Shown here in pieces: positions 34,708-39,416 of a stretch of 39,416 nt of DNA (position 1 is the stretch's first letter; each line of letters opens with the position of its first letter). Source of the DNA: CAZFLY01 sp964519995 (GTDB lineage: Bacteria; Planctomycetota; Phycisphaerae; Sedimentisphaerales; Anaerobacaceae). The notes under the pieces are model-generated. The model was not told the origin of the DNA and searched no databases. It worked only from the letters and a program-made list of their open reading frames with translations. The position numbers and the translations under genes were made by a program. Location of the stretch: NCBI GenBank assembly GCA_964519995.1, contig CAZFLY010000024.1, forward strand, positions 1 through 39,416, given 5' to 3'.

Positions 34708-35445
34708 ATGTCGGAGAAAAGATTAGCTGTGGTGACAGGAGCTGCCAGAGGGATTGGCAGAGCAATCGTCACCGAACTGCTTAAACAGGGACACTTCGTA
34801 GTGGGTCTGGATATAAATGCTGAACAGCTTAAGGAACTCGAGGGCGCTGCTAAGGAACAGGCTTTTAAGGTAGCGACGCGGTGTGTGGATATAACCGACA
34901 CCGAAAAGTTCACTGAGGTCCTCGAGGCTCTGGCTTCGGAACACGGGGGGATAGATATTTTAGTGAATAATGCTGGCATTACGCGTGATAATCTGTTGAT
35001 TAGGATGAGTAACGAGGAGTTTGATAAGGTGCTCGAGGTTAATCTTCGAGCGGCCTTTGTAGCGATGCGTGTTACTGCGAAATCAATGATGAGAAACAAG
35101 TTCGGACGAATAGTTAACATTAGTTCGGTTTCCGGCGTTATGGGTAACGCCGGGCAGGCAAACTACGCAGCGAGCAAGGCCGGACTCATAGGTCTGACCA
35201 AAACCGTGGCAAGGGAGCTTGCCAAAAAGAATGTTACAGCAAACTGCATCGCACCGGGTTTTATTGACACAGAAATGAGCAGGAAACTACCCCCACCGGT
35301 TATAGAAGCTGCAAAACAATTCATACCGATGCGCAGAATCGGCAGCGTAGACGATGTGGCCAAAGCAGTGGCGTTTCTGGCAAGCGATCATGCCGGTTAT
35401 ATCACAGGTCAGGTTCTCTGCGTCGACGGTGGTATGGCGATGTAA
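34708..35445 (+). CDS. fabG: 3-oxoacyl-ACP reductase (FabG)
   Basis: The 245-residue short-chain dehydrogenase reduces 3-oxoacyl-ACP with NADPH. The TGAARGIGRA cofactor loop, NNAGITRD, the catalytic Ser in NISSVSG and Y153-xxx-K157 (YAASK) are in place, and it ends with the family tail GQVLCVDGGMAM. It follows fabD by 60 bp. Confidence 0.96.
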   Translation: MSEKRLAVVTGAARGIGRAIVTELLKQGHFVVGLDINAEQLKELEGAAKEQAFKVATRCVDITDTEKFTEVLEALASEHGGIDILVNNAGITRDNLLIRMSNEEFDKVLEVNLRAAFVAMRVTAKSMMRNKFGRIVNISSVSGVMGNAGQANYAASKAGLIGLTKTVARELAKKNVTANCIAPGFIDTEMSRKLPPPVIEAAKQFIPMRRIGSVDDVAKAVAFLASDHAGYITGQVLCVDGGMAM

Positions 35446-35461
35446 AAAAATAAAAAAATAT

Positions 35462-35490
35462 TTGTATATAAACAGCAGAGTCGGTAATAT
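35462..35490 (+). promoter_or_regulatory. Candidate promoter for acpP
   Basis: TTGTAT (35462-35467), a 17-bp spacer and TAATAT (35485-35490) match sigma-70 boxes at four of six each. The 150-bp fabG-acpP gap is the longest within the operon, and an extra promoter for abundant ACP would make sense. Confidence 0.35.
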
Positions 35491-35595
35491 AACCCGCCAA
35501 CATGAAGGGTCAAAGAAGTAATTGTGTTATCGTGGTCGCATGTCGGTCGTAAGGTCGCAAAGCGAATTCCTTAGTCTATTAAGGAGGAAACACAA

Positions 35596-35874
35596 GTGAA
35601 TGTGGATGACATAAATGTCCAGGCAATTGAAAACAAAATTATCGAGATAATCAGCGAACAAGTGGGCGTAGACAAGTCCGAAATTAAACGCGAGACCTCC
35701 TTTATCAATGATCTGAATGCTGACTCTCTGGATACGGTTGAGCTTGTCATGGAATTTGAAGATGAGTTTGACATGAGCATTCCAGACGAGGATGCTGAGA
35801 AGATCCAAACAGTTGGTGCCGCAATCGACTACATCATCAAAATAGCACAGTCCAAAAGTAAAAAAAGCGAATAG
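35596..35874 (+). CDS. acpP: Acyl carrier protein
   Basis: The 92-residue acidic protein carries the phosphopantetheine site at S44 (NADSLDTVELVMEFED), followed by the usual IPDEDAEKIQTV. It carries the growing acyl chain. The start is GTG, with a perfect AAGGAGG 8 bp upstream, and no ATG is suitable. It is slightly longer than the usual 77-80 residues because of short extensions at both ends. fabF starts 6 bp after its stop. Confidence 0.97.
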   Translation: MNVDDINVQAIENKIIEIISEQVGVDKSEIKRETSFINDLNADSLDTVELVMEFEDEFDMSIPDEDAEKIQTVGAAIDYIIKIAQSKSKKSE

Positions 35875-35880
35875 TTCAAA

Positions 35881-37125
35881 ATGGATAAACGGCGAGTTGT
35901 TATTACGGGCTTAGGTTGCATCACCGCTTTGGCCGAGTCCGTTGAAGAATTGTTCGCTGCGCTATGCGACGCTAAGAGCGGCGTTTCAACCATAGAATCC
36001 TTTGATGCCAGCGCGTATACGGCACATTTCGGCGGCGAGATTAAAAACTTCAATGTTACAAAATACATCGATCAACGCGAAGGCAAACGGATGGACCGCT
36101 TCACTCAGTTTGCCGTAGCCGGAGCGATCCAATCTGTCAAAGACAGCGGACTGGACTTCTCGAAAGAAGACCCTTATCGCATCGGCGTTATTGTGGCGAC
36201 AGGAATAGGCGGCATCAAGGAAATAGAAGAGCAGCATATAAGGCTTCTGGAGAAAGGCCCTAATAAAGTTTCACCTTTCTGCGTTCCAAGGCTAATGGCC
36301 AATGCTGCCAGCGGCACAATAGCCATTCACTATGGACTAAGGGGACCAAATTTTTGCGTTTCAAGCGCATGCGCCTCGGCCAATCACGCTATCGGCGAGG
36401 CCTTTTGCAATATTTTATCCGGACGAAGTGACATCATTATAACCGGAGGGTCCGAAGCAGCTCTCACACCGATTGGTTTAGGCTCATTCTGCGCTGCAAG
36501 GTCGCTGAGTACTCGCAACGATAATCCCCAGGCAGCTTCGCGACCCTTCGACAAAGACAGAGACGGATTTATTCTTTCGGAGGGGGCAGGAATTTTAGTC
36601 TTAGAAGAGTACGAACATGCTAAAAAACGTGGCGCCAAGATATATGCCGAACTGCTTGGTTACAGTGCCACCGATGACGGCTACCATATTACTGCCCCCC
36701 TGCCGGATGGTAACGGAGCTGCGATGGCAATGAAGCTGGCATTGGCAGATGCCGACCTTGAACCACAACAGGTTGACTACATCAACGCACACGGAACGAG
36801 TACGGAACTGAACGATATCGCAGAAAGTTCCGCTATAAAAACAGTCTTTGGTGAACATGCTTACAAGCTTTTAATCAGCTCAACAAAAAGCAGCCTTGGT
36901 CATCTGCTCGGTGCAAGCGGTGCCGTTGAACTCATCATCTGCGTTAAAGTCCTCAATGAATCAGTTGTCCCCCCTACTATCAATCTTGAGAACCAGGATG
37001 AGCGCTGCGACCTCAAGATTGACTATGTTCCGCTTAAAGCTCGGCAGGCAAAGGTCGATATAGCTTTGAGCAACTCTTTTGGCTTTGGCGGCCACAACGC
37101 TTGCTTGGTTGTTGGAAAAGTGTAA
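35881..37125 (+). CDS. fabF: 3-oxoacyl-ACP synthase II (FabF)
   Basis: The 414-residue condensing enzyme elongates acyl-ACP. The triad is C164 (SSACASANHAIG), H304 (NAHGTSTELND) and H341 (GHLLGASGAVE), and the C-terminal NSFGFGGHNACLV is standard. It is last in the rpmF-plsX-fabH-fabD-fabG-acpP-fabF operon. No fabZ or enoyl reductase gene is linked. No strong terminator was seen in the 225 bp after it. Confidence 0.97.
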   Translation: MDKRRVVITGLGCITALAESVEELFAALCDAKSGVSTIESFDASAYTAHFGGEIKNFNVTKYIDQREGKRMDRFTQFAVAGAIQSVKDSGLDFSKEDPYRIGVIVATGIGGIKEIEEQHIRLLEKGPNKVSPFCVPRLMANAASGTIAIHYGLRGPNFCVSSACASANHAIGEAFCNILSGRSDIIITGGSEAALTPIGLGSFCAARSLSTRNDNPQAASRPFDKDRDGFILSEGAGILVLEEYEHAKKRGAKIYAELLGYSATDDGYHITAPLPDGNGAAMAMKLALADADLEPQQVDYINAHGTSTELNDIAESSAIKTVFGEHAYKLLISSTKSSLGHLLGASGAVELIICVKVLNESVVPPTINLENQDERCDLKIDYVPLKARQAKVDIALSNSFGFGGHNACLVVGKV

Positions 37126-37350
37126 AGCTGTGTGGATAGCACTTAGCGTATAGCGTTCAGACTATCGCTGTTGTTCACTTTGAGTAGCGCAATGCCTATT
37201 GAAATACATCCCTTAACCCTTCGTTCTAATTTCGCAGCTAAGTGACTTTTATCGGCTTTATTTTTTCTATTCACTTGCAGGCAATACGTTATAATTCGCA
37301 AAGTATGCTCACAGTTTTAATATGCAACTAAGAAACAATAGCTTGATTCG

Positions 37351-38313
37351 ATGTCCCTCGATATGAATATAACCTGGGCCTGTATATTCTTAGCCGGTGG
37401 ATTGCTGATACTGTGGAAGTCAGCAGATCTACTGGTTAGAGGTGCAGTAAATCTGGCAAAGCGCTTCGGCGTAAGTCCTCTTGTCATCGGTTTAACTATA
37501 GTCGCTATGGGCACCTCAGCGCCTGAGGTGGCAGCCAGTATCGCCGGTGCTCTGCGTGGCATGGGTGACGTCGCTGTCGGTAACGTTTTCGGCTCCAATA
37601 TCGCTAACCTCGCTCTCGTTGGAGGGCTTTGCGCTATCATTCGCCCAATCTCTATCAGAAAACAGACGCTACGCCGTGAGATTCCTGTAATGCTGGCAAC
37701 AGCTCTGCTGCTGTGGCCCATCTTACACAACCTGTACCTATCCCGGTCCAAAGGAACAATCCTGCTTGCAGTATTCTTTGTCCTGGTACTGCTGACAGTC
37801 TATTTCACACGGAGAGAGGCAAAAGACATAAGGCGAGACACAAACTACGAGATACACAACACAACAAAGTGCATTATTTATGTCATTATTGGCTTGTTCG
37901 GTTTAGCTCTGGGTGCTGACATAGCCGTCCGGGGTGCAGTTTTTATTGGGGAAAGAGTTGGTCTGAGTCATGCCGTTATCGGCTTAACGATGATCGCAGT
38001 CGGGACGTCTTTGCCGGAGCTTGCCACATCTGTGGTAGCTGCAATTAAAAAGGAATATGACATTTCGGTTGGCAATCTGGTTGGATCAAATATCTTTAAT
38101 ACGCTTCTTGTTACAGGCACAGCCGGCGTAGTCCGGCCGTTTGCAATAGCTCAGCGTCTGGCCGGCAGTGATTTCTGGATTATGATTTCGGTTAGCGGTT
38201 TATTTGCTTTTTTAGCTATGGCCGGCAAACGAACCATTAGCCGCACTTCTGGCGGTCTGCTGCTCTTCGGCTATGTCACATATATCATTTACCTCTTAAC
38301 CTATAGCCGATAG
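37351..38313 (+). CDS. CaCA-family Ca2+/Na+ antiporter (YrbG-like)
   Basis: The 320-residue protein has about ten helices in two inverted repeats. The first repeat carries GLTIVAMGTSAPEVAASIAG and the second GLTMIAVGTSLPELATSVVA, each with the acidic residue that binds cations, followed by VGNVFGSNIANLAL and VGNLVGSNIFNTLLV. This is the alpha-repeat signature of the CaCA superfamily, which exchanges calcium for sodium or protons across the inner membrane. It lies 225 bp downstream of fabF, probably as a separate unit. Length is normal for YrbG-like members. Confidence 0.93.
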   Translation: MSLDMNITWACIFLAGGLLILWKSADLLVRGAVNLAKRFGVSPLVIGLTIVAMGTSAPEVAASIAGALRGMGDVAVGNVFGSNIANLALVGGLCAIIRPISIRKQTLRREIPVMLATALLLWPILHNLYLSRSKGTILLAVFFVLVLLTVYFTRREAKDIRRDTNYEIHNTTKCIIYVIIGLFGLALGADIAVRGAVFIGERVGLSHAVIGLTMIAVGTSLPELATSVVAAIKKEYDISVGNLVGSNIFNTLLVTGTAGVVRPFAIAQRLAGSDFWIMISVSGLFAFLAMAGKRTISRTSGGLLLFGYVTYIIYLLTYSR

Positions 38314-38515
38314 CGAACGCCACGCGTCACCCATCCCGTTCCCCTCTGCCCTTCCCTGCTCAGGCATTGCCGTACGACGCATAAAACTTGCCTTTCAATC
38401 AAAACGCATCGCTTACAACTAAATGAATATGTTCTTCGCTATAGCTATTGTAAGGAAGCTGTTCACCAATTAGACAGAACCGGTCACGATCCATAATCAT
38501 TTTTATTTTAGTCTC

Positions 38516-38538
38516 AATACCTAAGATACTTAGGTATT
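38516..38538. repeat. Perfect 10-bp inverted repeat with 3-nt loop
   Basis: AATACCTAAG (38516-38525) and CTTAGGTATT (38529-38538) pair perfectly. It is AT-rich with no strong GC core, more like an operator than a terminator, although CTTATTAT follows on the plus strand. Confidence 0.7.
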
Positions 38539-38648
38539 CTTATTATAGATAGGCTAGATTTTTTATGCTGGGTAAATCTACCGCCATATCAAGGGACATG
38601 TAATGGTTGTCATTCCTGCAAAATTTGTCCTCGACTCCGATCGGGGAG

Positions 38649-38680
38649 CGGGAATCCAGGCTTTTTAGTCTGGATTCCCG
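38649..38680. repeat. REP-like hairpin, CGGGAATCCAG stem
   Basis: An 11-bp perfect stem, CGGGAATCCAG (38649-38659) and CTGGATTCCCG (38670-38680). Just upstream, GTCATTCCTGC (about 38609) can pair in part with GCGGGAAT. The pattern is that of the widespread GTCATTCCCGC...GCGGGAATCC repeats of many bacteria. Confidence 0.7.
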
Positions 38681-39026
38681 ATTGGAGCGAATTGGCACAT
38701 CCCGCTATTGCCTTCGCAAGAAGACGTAGGAGTGCCGGTCATGAGCGGCAGTTCCATAAGTAATTCTTGGCGAAACAGATAGTGTTTTGGAAGCGAAAAA
38801 ACGCGATTTAATCTTCACCGATTTGCCATAGTGGATGACAATATATCTCATTTAACCATTTACCAATAACCATTCACCATCTCATGGAGGAGAGCAATAT
38901 AATCCCGATACGATGTGACTGTGGTGTGCAGTGCACATCTTACCTTGCTAAAGTTGGTCTTTTTCCAAACCGATATAAAAACATAAGATATAATTTAACT
39001 ACATAAAATAAACCTGGATTTGATAT

Positions 39027-39221
39027 ATGATTAAGGTATGTGAAGAATGTGGAAAAGAATTTAATGCCAAGCAGGTATATCATAACTATTGTCCTAAGTG
39101 CTGGTTTTCTGAAATTCGTCCCGCCAGAAAAGCAATAAGTAAATTGACAGAGGTGATCCTGATAATCTTGCTTATCATTGCTTTTTTATGTGCATTTAAT
39201 AGAGGGTGCAGCTCAATGTAG
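39027..39221 (+). CDS. Small zinc-ribbon membrane protein
   Basis: The 64-residue protein has a zinc ribbon at the N-terminus (C5, C8, C22, C25; CEECGKEF and CPKC), a basic stretch (RPARKAISK) and one membrane helix at about 41-59 (VILIILLIIAFLCAF). The layout suggests a cytoplasmic metal-binding head anchored in the inner membrane. No family was recognised. No good Shine-Dalgarno site is seen. It stands alone among hairpin repeats. Confidence 0.6.
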   Translation: MIKVCEECGKEFNAKQVYHNYCPKCWFSEIRPARKAISKLTEVILIILLIIAFLCAFNRGCSSM

Positions 39222-39245
39222 ATATTCTTGTTCTAAGATACGTAG

Positions 39246-39332
39246 GGTGTGCACGGCACACCATCTTTTCTACACGAAGAGGTTTGATTTTACCCACAAA
39301 GACGGTAAATGGATACCCGCCTTCGCGGGTAT
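39246..39332. repeat. Two hairpin repeats at the right edge
   Basis: GGTGTGC (39246-39252) with GCACACC (39256-39262), and ATACCCGC (39313-39320) with GCGGGTAT (39325-39332) followed by GACA. The second matches the common bacterial repeat type TGGATACCCGC...GCGGGTATGACA. Confidence 0.7.
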
Positions 39333-39416
39333 GACAGCACACCATTTTCTCTGCGGGGACGCAGAACGCGCAATAAATTGTGGGACAAACCAACAAAACA
39401 GGTGCAAAATTTGTAA

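Larger units (their letters stand above)
38314..39026. other. Intergenic region with hairpin repeats and one tiny ORF
   Basis: No frame of normal gene length. A 33-codon minus-strand frame at 38399-38500 (starting MIMDRDRFCLIGEQLPY) follows a perfect inverted repeat on its upstream side, but has no clear ribosome site. A REP-like hairpin lies at 38649-38680. The rest shows nothing recognisable. Confidence 0.45.

Noticed and set aside
34530..35120. 196-codon minus-strand frame
   Set aside because: Antisense to fabD and fabG; Ser/Leu-rich shadow.
1..39416. tRNA or rRNA genes
   Set aside because: The intergenic regions were scanned by eye for the T-loop pattern GTTCGA with a paired acceptor and for conserved rRNA segments; none convinced. 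A covariance search would be decisive.

Overview
The window looks like a chromosomal segment from a planctomycete, most likely class Phycisphaerae. Four things point there: a pseudopilin carrying the H-X9-DG motif typical of the Planctomycetes/Lentisphaerae/Verrucomicrobia group (50-883); a small basic protein of the PVC-superphylum type (25922-26179); a large secreted protein ending in the dockerin-like repeats with a QGKKKYxVST insert common in Phycisphaerae (27690-31187); and many REP-like hairpins ending in GGGGCTAAAT(A). No sequence search was possible, so the taxonomy is inferred.

Layout. 50-6888 (minus): an L-arabinose utilisation operon, read symporter, ribulokinase, ribulose-5-phosphate 4-epimerase, then a COG2407-type sugar isomerase in place of classical AraA, with a pseudopilin gene downstream. 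7413-8834 (plus): a PBP4-like D,D-carboxypeptidase with an altered SxN motif. 8874-13514 (minus): soluble histidine kinase, two CNNM/CBS membrane proteins and a GT-C-like membrane protein. 13692-16557 (plus): a small conserved-looking protein, a broken small ORF, a single-domain response regulator and a TPR protein. 16733-23539 (minus): aminotransferase, Na/Pi cotransporter, long NfeD with ClpP-like protease domain, short NfeD, flotillin-like FloA and a membrane-anchored protein with a conserved-looking tail.

23720-25078 (plus) is a compact two-gene module: a small protein with a predicted winged-helix C-terminus, followed by a protein with a C-terminal TIR-like/deoxyribosyltransferase-like nucleotide-binding domain. 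It is flanked downstream by about 840 bp of non-coding sequence with a 70-bp imperfect direct repeat and three REP-like hairpins. This is the best candidate for an undescribed (possibly defence or signalling) system. 25922-26918 (minus) holds the small basic protein and a SPOR-like membrane protein.

27690-31187 is the secreted multidomain protein, closed by a clear intrinsic terminator. 31447-37125 is a textbook rpmF-plsX-fabH-fabD-fabG-acpP-fabF lipid synthesis operon, followed by a CaCA-type Ca2+/Na+ antiporter (37351-38313). The right end is mostly non-coding, with several hairpin repeats and a 64-residue zinc-ribbon membrane protein. No tRNA, rRNA, CRISPR array, transposase or integrase was recognised.
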